DNA of 19,000 nucleotides from Symbiodinium natans (GCA_905221605.1 CAJNDS010001735.1:563636-582635); one strand, 5' to 3'; shown: positions 6,511-12,581, counted from the first letter of the stretch. Made by a program: numbers and translations. The notes: generated by a model not told the origin, from the sequence alone.

Positions 6511-6651
6511 GGGACGGCCTCAATATAAGCTATGGGATATATAGCTGCCTTTTCCTGTGCAAATTTACACTGCTCAGGACGTCGGGGTACCGAGAGAAAA
6601 AGCTTCATTTCACGATGGTTTCCCTCGGATATTCTCTGCATGAAACGTCAC
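6511..6651. other. AT-richer unique spacer
   Basis: Unique sequence between a TTTAGGG block (left) and a CCCTAAA array (right). In the minus-strand model it lies in the middle of the last intron. No gene seen. Confidence 0.5.
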
Positions 6652-6762
6652 CCAAACCCTAAACCCTAAACCCTAAACCCTAAACCCTAAACCCTAAACC
6701 CTAAACCCTAAACCCTAAACCCTAAACCTTAAACCCTAAACCATAAACCTAAACCCTACACC
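6652..6762 (-). repeat. CCCTAAA array, about 14 copies
   Basis: Ten or more perfect units; the right end has CCTTAAA, CCATAAA and CCCTACA. Confidence 0.98.
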
Positions 6763-6782
6763 CTGGGCCTTTAAACCCGGAC

Positions 6783-6817
6783 CTATGCTCTTCGACCACT
6801 GCATCATCCCAGGATAA
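6783..6817 (-). CDS. Candidate 35-nt exon (six-exon model, exon 5)
   Basis: Minus strand, between acceptor CCAGGACGCTAG and donor GCATAG|GTCCGGGTTTA. One base, eleven codons (YPGMMQWSKSI) and one base. Both phases fit exons 4 and 6. It is very short, so the support is the site pair plus phase only. Confidence 0.24.
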
Positions 6818-6827
6818 CTAGCGTCCT

Positions 6828-6857
6828 GGTTTAGGGTTTAGGGCTTAGGGTTTAGGG
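6828..6857 (+). repeat. Short TTTAGGG block
   Basis: Four units, one CTTAGGG. Confidence 0.94.
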
Positions 6858-6892
6858 GTAACTTCAAGCCCCATGTACAAACCTATAGCTTA

Positions 6893-7124
6893 AACCCTCA
6901 ACCCCTAACCTTGTCCCTAAACCCCTAAAAACCCTGAAACGCCCTAATAAGGAACCCTAGCAACCCTACGCACCCTAAACCCTATAAACCCGATAAACCC
7001 TATAAACCCTACAAACCCTACAAACCCTACAAACCCTATAAACCCCATAAAGCCTATAACCCCTATAAACACTATAAACCCTATAACCCCTATAAACCCT
7101 AAACCCTAAACCCTAAACCCTAAC
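6893..7124 (-). repeat. Degenerate block with a 9-mer CCCTATAAA/CCCTACAAA core
   Basis: The left part is decayed. From about 6980 to 7100 the period changes to nine bases: CCCTATAAA and CCCTACAAA units alternate, some with CCCCTATAA. Four standard CCCTAAA units close the block. Confidence 0.95.
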
Positions 7125-7136
7125 CCCCCCTTCAAC

Positions 7137-7197
7137 CCCCCAAGGGCGGCGCCTCCGCCGCATGACAAGGCCGCCTCGCGCAGGCGCTCGGCGGCCG
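7137..7197 (-). CDS. Candidate internal exon (six-exon model, exon 4)
   Basis: Minus strand, acceptor GGGCTCCGCACGCAG, donor GGGG|GTTGAA. Two bases, 19 codons (AAERLREAALSCGGGAALG) and two bases. Most third positions are C or G. The leading CG completes a serine codon with exon 3. The plus strand is also partly open (ALGGRCVRSPGATG). No family recognised. Confidence 0.32.
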
Positions 7198-7229
7198 CTG
7201 CGTGCGGAGCCCAGGCGCCACCGGGGGTG

Positions 7230-7276
7230 CCTTTAGGGTTTAGGTTTCAGGGTTTGGGGTTTAGGGTTTAGGGTTT
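7230..7276 (+). repeat. TTTAGGG block
   Basis: Six units with TTTCAGG and TTTGGGG variants. Confidence 0.94.
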
Positions 7277-7485
7277 TGGTGGTTTCCGAAACTATCCTGC
7301 AAAGCCTGCAAATTCTCGGAGCCAATGAATTGGCCTCCCAAAAAAACAAGAATTCTCAGACCTGAGTTCTTATAAGTTTGTGCGTTTAAGGGTTGGGGTG
7401 AAGGGGTGTAGGGCTTATAGTTTGGCGTTTCGGGTTCAGGAGTTTAGGGTATCGGGAGCCGAAGATAAAGTCGTGAAGAAATCAC
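7277..7485. other. Unique spacer with decayed telomeric units
   Basis: Unique sequence to 7380, then decayed G-rich units (7382-7450). In the minus-strand model it is most of the intron between exons 3 and 4. A plus frame starting with GTG at 7380 (to 7613) is largely the antisense of exon 3 and is not called. Confidence 0.5.
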
Positions 7486-7552
7486 ATGCAATTGGCGCCT
7501 GCGCCAGGGGGCGGAACAACGAGGACGGAGACGCCTCGTCCAGCGATGCTTT
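7486..7552 (-). CDS. Candidate internal exon (six-exon model, exon 3)
   Basis: Minus strand, acceptor CGCGAATTCGCAG, donor GCAT|GTGATT. Twenty-two codons in phase 0 and one base read KASLDEASPSSLFRPLAQAP and IA. Most third positions are C/G. It contains the PLAQA stretch also seen in the 3482-3566 candidate. The trailing T pairs in phase with exon 4. No family recognised. Confidence 0.33.
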
Positions 7553-7711
7553 CTGCGAATTCGCGGGGTGTGTGTTAGGGTTTCCGGCTGATGTCGTCAC
7601 CTACACCGCCTAAACCTGCAATAAAGCCAAGCCACAAAACAAGCTCCAAAACCCAAAAGCCCATTCCCACATCTATTCCCGCTCTACACACCCTCCGAAA
7701 ACCCCATTCAC

Positions 7712-7739
7712 CCTTGACGAAGCAGATGCCTTGACAAAG
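7712..7739 (-). CDS. Candidate 28-nt micro-exon (six-exon model, exon 2)
   Basis: Minus strand, after CCCGTGAG and before AGG|GTGAAT. One base plus nine codons; the joined serine codon and the exon read SFVKASASSR. The DNA here (7711-7745) resembles 11848-11882, which encodes SYVKAS in the candidate exon at 11832-11926. The boundaries were chosen to fit the phases of exons 1 and 3, so it is weak on its own. Confidence 0.22.
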
Positions 7740-7742
7740 CTC

Positions 7743-7830
7743 ACGGGTTTAGGGCTTATGGGGCTTAGGGCTTTAGAGACCCTAAACCCTAAACCCTAAA
7801 CCCTAAACCCTAAACCCTAAACCCTAAACC
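7743..7830. repeat. Convergent TTTAGGG then CCCTAAA array (foldback)
   Basis: G-strand decayed units (7744-7776) flip at GAGA to seven clean CCCTAAA units (7780-7830). More decayed C-strand units continue to about 7885. Confidence 0.96.
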
Positions 7831-7889
7831 CCCAACACAAAACACAAAACCTTCATTGAACCCAAAACCCAAAACCCTAAACTCTAGAC

Positions 7890-8004
7890 CTTCCGGAGCC
7901 TTCGCGGTCCGCGAGCGCAATGAGTCGCTTCAGCGTCCAGGCCAGGGAGTCGTCCGATGCCTGCGCTTGGAGTCCAAAAAAGTGTATGAATTCTCCCGAC
8001 CTCC
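7890..8004 (-). CDS. Candidate internal exon (six-exon model, exon 1)
   Basis: Minus strand, acceptor CCCTAATCACAG at the telomeric edge, donor CGGAAG|GTCTAG. Two bases, 37 codons and two bases contain EFIHFFGLQAQASDDSLAWT followed by a basic/hydrophobic helix-like stretch. Third positions are mostly C/G. It is the best-looking frame of the model. The 5' partner (one base needed) was not found with confidence, so the model is 5'-incomplete. The plus strand carries a competing ATG frame of 33 codons ending in the array. Confidence 0.35.
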
Positions 8005-8012
8005 CTGTGATT

Positions 8013-8113
8013 AGGGTTTAGGGTTTAGGGTTTAGGGTTTCGGGTTTAGGTTCTAGGGTTTGAGGTTTATAGGGTTCAGAGCTTAGGGTTTCAGGGTTTA
8101 GGGTTTAAGGTTG
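8013..8113 (+). repeat. TTTAGGG block
   Basis: Five clean units, then TTTCGGG, TTCTAGGG, TTTATAGGG and decayed units. Confidence 0.95.
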
Positions 8114-8115
8114 CC

Positions 8116-8546
8116 TTTAAGGAAAATGGGGATCCGGGACCTGAAAGCATTCATAGGATTGGGGTTCCCCCTTATAGTTGGGGAGGCTTCAGGGTACGAA
8201 TCAATGAACAGGAAGAATCCCTGAAAGGGGAATACGCGGATGCATAGGGCTTCTAGTTTTCACTTGGCCGTGCATGCTCTGTCGAACTCGAGCACATACA
8301 CATGTGCACAAAAGCCGACGGGCTTACAGATAGATGGTGCAAACGTACATATGCACGTACACAGGCACACACATACCCTTCATGCATGCGGACATACGTA
8401 CCTAATTTTACAGGCGTGGGTGCTTGTGGAACTGGTGAAAGACAGCTATCTTAAGCCTTCAGCGCTCTTTCAGAATACGTGCCTGCATCTGAGTAGGGGA
8501 TACATGCATGGCTCACAGGCCAGTGAATTTGGCTTGCGGTAGCCCC
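8116..8546. other. Unique 430-base stretch with a purine/pyrimidine-alternating core
   Basis: No telomeric units. At 8291-8401 CACATA, GTGCAC, ATGCAT and ACGTAC-type alternation is dense. A plus frame from ATG 8240 to 8542 (100 codons) is rich in His/Thr because it translates the CA-rich core. No family is recognised and I do not regard it as a supported gene. Confidence 0.45.
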
Positions 8547-8624
8547 TCAAACCCTCAACCCTTCGCCCTAAGCCCAAAGCCCCAAGCCCCAAGCCCTAAG
8601 CCCTAAGCCCTAAGCCCTAAACCC
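8547..8624 (-). repeat. CCCTAAG-rich block
   Basis: Decayed CCCTCAA on the left, CCCCAAG twice, then (CCCTAAG)4 and one CCCTAAA. Confidence 0.95.
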
Positions 8625-8690
8625 TTGCGTGCTGTCGTGGGGAGGGTGCTTTGGGAATGCTACTCTGCTCGGAGTAGTTGGCATGTCTCT
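8625..8690. other. C-array/G-array spacer
   Basis: 66 bases. The minus strand has an acceptor CTCCGAGCAG and a short open stretch to G|GTTTAG, but its phase does not join easily to exon 1 at 7890-8004. Not called as an exon. Confidence 0.35.
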
Positions 8691-8691
8691 T

Positions 8692-8731
8692 AAGGTTTAG
8701 GGCTTTGGGTTTAGGGTTTAGGGTTTAGGGT
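8692..8731 (+). repeat. TTTAGGG block
   Basis: Five units. It abuts a perfect AATGTAA/TTACATT inverted repeat (8732-8748, 3-base loop). Confidence 0.95.
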
Positions 8732-8956
8732 AATGTAAACGTTACATTTTTATATGGGGTGGTAATAGTAATATTCGCCGGGCCAGTGGGCCCCAGCCCA
8801 AGACTACTTTTCATTACGGGAGGTTTTCGGGCTGATGTGTGTAAACCAGCCCATATAGGGGGGTCCGATGAAAATAATCATGGGGTGACAATTGCAAAAT
8901 TTAGTTGGCCAGGAATCGAAAATTTTACTGAAGATGGCTTAAGAGTTCCATTGTAG
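8729..8956 (+). CDS. Weak plus-strand open frame, unknown
   Basis: Seventy-five codons lie between the TAG of the array and a TAG at 8954-8956. The only ATG is not in frame; GTG at 8759 would be the start. The second half (GVTIAKFSWPGIENFTEDGL) is A/T-rich at third positions and reads like ordinary protein, unlike the GC-rich exon candidates. It could be a small gene remnant, organelle-derived or chance. No family recognised. Confidence 0.18.
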   Translation, partial: GNVNVTFLYGVVIVIFAGPVGPSPRLLFITGGFRADVCKPAHIGGSDENNHGVTIAKFSWPGIENFTEDGLRVPL

Positions 8957-9119
8957 AGAAGACTTTTCAGCTGAGCTGGCTTGAAAGAGCTCCAAGGCTC
9001 AGTCTTCAGAGAAGCAGATCTCACAGACAGACGAAGTCGCGGCCGCAGAGCAAACGGAGCTGCAGAGAGCAAGCAGAACCCTTCAAGACAAAGCAAAGCA
9101 AACCCTTCTTGACAGCTGA
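8957..9119. other. Unique purine-rich stretch, no gene seen
   Basis: AGAGCAAGC/AAGCAAAGC-like purine-rich sequence on the plus strand without telomeric units. The overlapping minus frames are low-complexity shadows. Confidence 0.5.
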
Positions 9120-9270
9120 CCCCCCCCAGACCGCCAGACCCCCGGACCCCAGACCCCCAGAATTCTAGATTTGCACGCCCTCTGTTTTTTTTTTCCCACC
9201 CTCCAAACCCCGGAGACCAAAACATTTTTTTTTTTTTCTTTTTTTTTTTTTTTTTGGGGGGGGGGGTTTA
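9120..9270. repeat. C8, T10 and T13-C-T17-G11 homopolymer cluster
   Basis: C8 at 9120-9127, a short CAGACCCC-rich run, T10 at 9185-9194, then T13 (9225-9237), C, T17 (9239-9255) directly joined to G11 (9256-9266). Confidence 0.97.
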
Positions 9271-9460
9271 TTAAAGTAACTCGAACATTAGGGTCTAGGG
9301 TTTTGGGGGTGGAAGGGCACTGAGTCTTGCTTGCTCCGATGACCTCGACACCAACTCCCTGCAAGGCAACCCGGCACCTCCTCCACGTAGCCGAGGTTAT
9401 CGAAGTGGGGGCTTCGCTCCAGTTGCACCCAGAAAACGTCGATTCTGCGGCAGGGATGTG
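9271..9460. other. Unique spacer, no gene seen
   Basis: Contains a decayed GGGTCTAGGG remnant (about 9290-9310) and otherwise unique sequence. Confidence 0.5.
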
Positions 9461-9539
9461 GGTTTAGGGTTTAGGGTTTAGGGTTTAGGGTTTAGGGTTT
9501 AGGGTTTAGGGTTTAGGGTTTAGGGTTTAGGGTTTAGGG
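9461..9539 (+). repeat. TTTAGGG array, about 11 copies
   Basis: Perfect units from about 9462. Confidence 0.98.
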
Positions 9540-9675
9540 AGGTATGTTCCATGTATAAGAGGGTCAGGAGTACTGTAGCTAACGTCGCTCCTGGCTGCTG
9601 CCGTTGCGCCCCCAAAGGGCTTCTCCCAACCAGGAATGAGCTACAATGAAGTAACTCAAGGCCCAGATGCACCCT

Positions 9676-9747
9676 CCCCCCCCCCCCCCCCCCCCAAACC
9701 CGAAACCCGAAACCCCTAAACCCTAAACCCCAACCCCCCCCCCCCCC
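9676..9747. repeat. C20 - short CCCGAAA/CCCTAAA array - C14
   Basis: A five-unit C-strand telomeric island (9696-9733, CCCGAAA then CCCTAAA) is bracketed by C20 (9676-9695) and C14 (9734-9747). The glycine-rich minus frame across it is an artefact. Confidence 0.97.
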
Positions 9748-9848
9748 TATATCCACTAAGCGCCAGCCTCTCCAAGCCACATGAAACACGAACCCCAAAC
9801 ATCGCAAAGGCGAAACACAAAATGCTACGCTTTGAGGAGCTCCATGAC
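9748..9848. other. Unique spacer, no gene seen
   Basis: One hundred bases of unique sequence between C-rich blocks. Confidence 0.5.
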
Positions 9849-9868
9849 TAAACCCTAAACCCTAAACC

Positions 9869-9900
<32 letters not shown>

Positions 9901-9919
9901 ACCCTAAACCCTAAACCCT
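9849..9919 (-). repeat. (CCCTAAA)3(CCCTCAA)5(CCCTAAA)3 sandwich
   Basis: Five consecutive CCCTCAA variants lie between standard units, a locally homogenised variant block. Confidence 0.97.
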
Positions 9920-10026
9920 GGATGAAATCCACACAATGCCATAAGTACCCAAAATGCCAAGCACATAAGTACATACAACCCTGGAACTCGACGCGCACAA
10001 GAGAGCCCCTAATCCGAAGCTTTAAA
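9920..10026. other. C-array/G-array spacer with hydrophobic minus frame
   Basis: CATAAGTAC occurs twice. The minus frame reads LYVLMCLAFWVLMALCGF, a strongly hydrophobic stretch, between a TTCGGATTAG acceptor-like site and the array. It could be a membrane-segment exon or chance. Confidence 0.2.
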
Positions 10027-10071
10027 AGGTTTAGGGTTAGGGTTTAGGATTTAGGGTTTAGGGTTTAGGGT
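10027..10071 (+). repeat. TTTAGGG block
   Basis: Six units, one six-base (TTAGGG) unit. Confidence 0.95.
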
Positions 10072-10079
10072 TCCATCCA

Positions 10080-10281
10080 AATCCCTGAAGCCCTGTACCC
10101 TCAAAACCTTCAAGCCCCAGGCCTCTCCACAAACAAACCCTGCACCCTAAAAACCCCTGAGTCCCACTCCCTTAAAGCCCCAAGGCCGGAAAACTTCAAA
10201 CCCTAAACGCTCTCCAGTCAATAAGGCCCTAAGCCCTACAGCCCTAAACCCTGAACCCGAAACCCTAAACCCTAAACCCTA
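10080..10281 (-). repeat. Decayed C-rich block ending in clean CCCTAAA
   Basis: Heavily decayed units to about 10245, then CCCTGAA, CCCGAAA and CCCTAAA units to 10280. Confidence 0.85.
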
Positions 10282-10282
10282 C

Positions 10283-10355
10283 CTCGAGATGGTGGTCCAG
10301 GGAGCTCCGCTTTCCAGGGGCCCACGCATGATGGCCACATCCTTGGCCGCTGGCG
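10283..10355 (-). CDS. Candidate internal exon
   Basis: Minus strand, begins after GGTTTAG and ends at CTCGAG|GTAGGG, where the GT starts the telomeric block. Two bases, 23 codons (PAAKDVAIMRGPLESGAPWT and TIS) and two bases. Third positions are largely C/G. The leading CG joins the single base left by the candidate at 10655-10747. No family recognised. Confidence 0.33.
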
Positions 10356-10393
10356 CTAAACCCTTGAGCCCCTGAAACCCTTGAAGCCTTAAA

Positions 10394-10434
10394 GGCTTAA
10401 ACCCTACAGTCCCTAAACCCTAAACCCTAGAACC
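10394..10434 (-). repeat. Decayed CCCTAAA block
   Basis: CCCTACA, CCCTAAA and CCCTAGA units. Confidence 0.9.
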
Positions 10435-10490
10435 CTGAGCCGTCGACCTTCAAAAAAGAGCAGTTATAGTTGCTTCTCCCACATCATAAA

Positions 10491-10511
10491 GGGGGGGGTG
10501 GGGGAGGGGGG
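10491..10511 (+). repeat. Poly-G tract (G8TG5AG6)
   Basis: A near-homopolymer run after AT-rich CATCATAAA, in a unique spacer (10441-10596) without a supported gene. Confidence 0.95.
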
Positions 10512-10596
10512 CACGGCAAGCTTAAACTGAGCTTTGCGTGCCGGAATTAGAAATTCCAAGAGTTGTGTTGCTCAGGTGTTGGTAAGGCAGGTCATA

Positions 10597-10654
10597 CCCT
10601 AAACCCTAAACCCTAGACCCTAAAACCCTAAACCCTAAACCCTAAACCCTAAAC
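10597..10654 (-). repeat. CCCTAAA array, about 8 copies
   Basis: Standard units with one CCCTAGA and one CCCTAAAA. Confidence 0.97.
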
Positions 10655-10747
10655 CGTATCTGCAAGCACCGTGGCCATGCCAGATCTGCGAAAAAGCGTC
10701 CGAAGTCGCAACGACAGCATCGGCCTGCGTGCTGCGCAGCTGAAAGT
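10655..10747 (-). CDS. Candidate internal exon
   Basis: Minus strand, acceptor CCTAAGCGCTGCAG at the edge of one array, donor GATACG|GTTTAGG at the edge of the other. Two bases, 30 codons and one base contain FQLRSTQADAVVATSDAFSQ. All of the spacer between two oppositely oriented arrays is used. The plus strand is also open (TVAMPDLRKSVRSRNDSIGL, TAG in the array), so the strand is not certain. No family recognised. Confidence 0.33.
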
Positions 10748-10754
10748 CTGCAGC

Positions 10755-10853
10755 GCTTAGGGTTTAGGGTTTAGGGTTTAGGGTTTAGGGTTTAGGGTTT
10801 AGGGTTTAGGGTTTAGGATTTAGGGTTTAGGGTTTAGGGTCTAGGGTCTTTAG
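10755..10853 (+). repeat. TTTAGGG array, about 13 copies
   Basis: Eight perfect units, one GATTTAGGG, then standard and TCTAGGG units. Confidence 0.98.
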
Positions 10854-10984
10854 GGGCGAAGCAAGCCCTGCAAAGGATTGTAGCATGAATACCCCAAGCC
10901 CTGGCGGCCTCCAAGGTGGCCAGGGGTGCGTGGACCTGCCTCTCCATGCACATCAGCGCCTGTTGGGTTTCATAGGGCTCTGGG

Positions 10985-11150
10985 GTTTGGGGGGGTTTAA
11001 GGTTTAGGGTTTGGGGTTTAGGGTTTAGGGTTGAGGGTTTAGGGTTTGGGGTTTAGGGTGCTAGGGTTTAGGGTTTAGGGTTTAGGGTTTAAGGTTTGGG
11101 GTCAAGGGTTTAGGGTTTAGGGTTCAGGGCTTGTTAAGGTCTAGGGTTGA
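10985..11150 (+). repeat. Long degenerate TTTAGGG block
   Basis: About 20 units including TTTGGGG, TTGAGGG, TTTAAGG and TTCAGGG. The preceding spacer 10854-10984 is unique and GC-rich. Confidence 0.95.
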
Positions 11151-11205
11151 CCCGAGGTTGGGGTCTTGGGTTTCCTGCCCAACCTCCGACCCCCAAAAAT
11201 AGCAC

Positions 11206-11233
11206 CAAAGCCTAAAACCTAAAACCTAAAACC
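11206..11233 (-). repeat. (CCTAAAA)3 variant run
   Basis: Three units of CCTAAAA, a seven-base variant with one C replaced by A, after unique sequence. Confidence 0.85.
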
Positions 11234-11274
11234 TACATCACTCTGGGGTTGTTGGGCATGAGGGGCTTAGTAGG

Positions 11275-11525
11275 AGTTTAGGGTTTTAAGGATTCGTTTT
11301 AGGGGCTTAGGGCCTCAGGCGTTTGGCGATGTCGGGGCATAGAAAAGGGCTTTAGGGTTTAGGGTCTAGCGTTCTTTGATTTTATTTTATTGTTTTTATT
11401 TATTTTTTTTTTTTTGGGGGGGGGGGGGGGGGGGTAGGCCTGAAGCAGGAAGGCTTTGGGGGTCGCCGCGTTCGCTCCGTGCACCTCTTTAGGGTTTTAG
11501 GGTTTTGGGTTTTAGGGTTCAGGGC
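11275..11525 (+). repeat. Decayed TTTAGGG pieces around a T13-G19 junction
   Basis: Decayed units at 11275-11370. An AT-rich run TTTTATTTTATTGTTTTTATTTA leads to T13 (11403-11415) joined directly to G19 (11416-11434). Eight-base TTTTAGGG units follow at 11490-11522. Confidence 0.95.
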
Positions 11526-11779
11526 TCCAAGATGGACAGAAGCCTGTGCCACGTCCAGATGCCTGAAAGATCAAACGTGTAGAGTCCCCTTCATAACTTA
11601 GTTGCTTAGTTCATAAGCCCAAAAACAGTTATTCACAAGGGGGATATGGACTAAGATAATTAACGATGAGTTGGCCCAAAAAAGGTGCAGGGTACCACAG
11701 CTGCCAGGTGGGGTGAGGGGGGCAAGGGGCAGCGGGAGAGGGAGGGGGAGCGGACGCGAGGGGTAGGGATGCTAACCGT
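11526..11779. other. Unique spacer, no gene seen
   Basis: 250 bases. TTCATAAC/GTTCATAAG-like AT-rich sequence (11590-11620) resembles 5248-5270, followed by a G-rich purine stretch (11710-11768). Confidence 0.5.
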
Positions 11780-11831
11780 AAACCCCTAAACCCTAAACCC
11801 TAAACCCTATACCAAACCCTAAACCCTAAAC
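11780..11831 (-). repeat. CCCTAAA block
   Basis: About seven units, interrupted by CTATACCAAA. Confidence 0.95.
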
Positions 11832-11926
11832 CCGACTCTCGATAGATCCCTTAAGGAAGTCTCAGATGCCTTGACGTAGCTGCTTCGCACCAGCAGCGGG
11901 TCCGTCAAGTCAAGCCGCCTTGTGCA
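11832..11926 (-). CDS. Candidate internal exon
   Basis: Minus strand, acceptor AGCTTCGTGCAG, donor GTCGG|GTTTAGG with the GT of the array. Thirty-one codons in phase 0 and two bases contain LDLTDPLLVRSSYVKASETS. The SYVKAS segment parallels SFVKAS of the 7712-7739 candidate. Composition is ordinary for a protein. It stays open into the array, ending at TAG there. No family recognised. Confidence 0.34.
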
Positions 11927-11937
11927 CTGCACGAAGC

Positions 11938-12055
11938 TATTTGATGTTTAGGGTTTAGGGCTAGAGTTTAGGGTTTAGGGTTTAGGGTTTAGGGTTTAGG
12001 GTTAGAGTTTAGGGTTTAGGGTTTAGGGTTTAGGGTTTAGGGTTTATTTGATGTT
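11938..12055 (+). repeat. TTTAGGG array flanked by 11-bp direct repeats
   Basis: About 14 units (11947-12046) with two TTAGAG/CTAGAG interruptions. TATTTGATGTT lies immediately before (11938-11948) and immediately after (12045-12055) the array. Confidence 0.96.
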
Positions 12056-12135
12056 GGTGCTAGCGGAAACATGGGAGCCCTCAACACTTGGCACAACATG
12101 ATATGCCATGATTATTCAAGACAAGCACATGGGAA
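12056..12135. other. Unique spacer, no gene seen
   Basis: Eighty bases between a G-strand array and a C-strand array. Confidence 0.5.
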
Positions 12136-12178
12136 TCCCTAAACCCTAAACCCTAAACCCTAAACCCGAAACCCTATT
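12136..12178 (-). repeat. CCCTAAA block
   Basis: Five units, then CCCGAAA and CCCTATT. Confidence 0.96.
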
Positions 12179-12182
12179 AAAC

Positions 12183-12249
12183 CAGCGCCTCAGCCCCGGG
12201 GAGCGCGCCGCGCTGAAGCGCACCAAGGCCACTTTGGGACGCGCCTGCA
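12183..12249 (-). CDS. Candidate internal exon
   Basis: Minus strand, acceptor CTATGTTGCCCTGCAG, donor GCGCTG|GTTTAATAGGG at the repeat. Two frames are open: one reads QARPKVALVRFSAARSPGLR, the other AGASQSGLGALQRGALPGAE. The second ends in phase 0, as the candidate at 11832-11926 would need. The plus strand is open too (LSPGERAALKRTKATLGRA). It is clearly GC-rich at every third position, but strand and frame are undecided. Confidence 0.27.
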
Positions 12250-12263
12250 CTGCAGGGCAACAT

Positions 12264-12305
12264 AGGGTTTAGGGTTTAGGGTTTAGGGTTTAGGGTTTAG
12301 GGTTT
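12264..12305 (+). repeat. TTTAGGG array, about 6 copies
   Basis: Perfect units ending directly at the dispersed repeat (TTTGTTTAAGA). Confidence 0.97.
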
Positions 12306-12581
12306 GTTTAAGAACCCTGCAAAAATGGAAGATAGTAATCCCTATGTTACCCTCATATTTAAAAAACAATTTAATTGTTTAGGGAGATGCCCCTGCAAGC
12401 TACTACCATTCCAGGACGGGCTATTAGGCCCTAGAATCCCCATAACCAAGCCTTTACAGGATGCTTTTTTAAGGGGTTATAGGGTATAATAGCCCGTCCT
12501 GGTTGTTTAAGAGCCCTACAAAAATAGAAGATTGTAATCCCTATATTACCCTTGTAAAAAAAACACGCATGTTTAGGGAGG
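12302..12581 (+). mobile_element. Diverged direct duplication with a 16-bp inverted repeat, possible short element
   Basis: 12304-12386 and 12503-12580 are diverged copies of one another (shared TTGTTTAAGA, AATCCCTAT, GTTTAGGGAG; mostly transitions; 5 bases missing from the second). Between them CCAGGACGGGCTATTA (12411-12426) is perfectly inverted at 12487-12502. A smaller 8-bp palindrome with 1-base loop (AAACAATT/AATTGTTT) lies at 12364-12380. The plus ORF 12304-12489 (TTG start) is read through this element; its differences from copy two are mostly amino-acid-changing, so coding constraint is not seen. Confidence 0.5.

Noticed and set aside
9083-9807. Minus-strand ORFs across poly-C/poly-T tracts
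   Set aside because: Lysine and glycine runs come directly from T and C homopolymers; the frames are artefacts.
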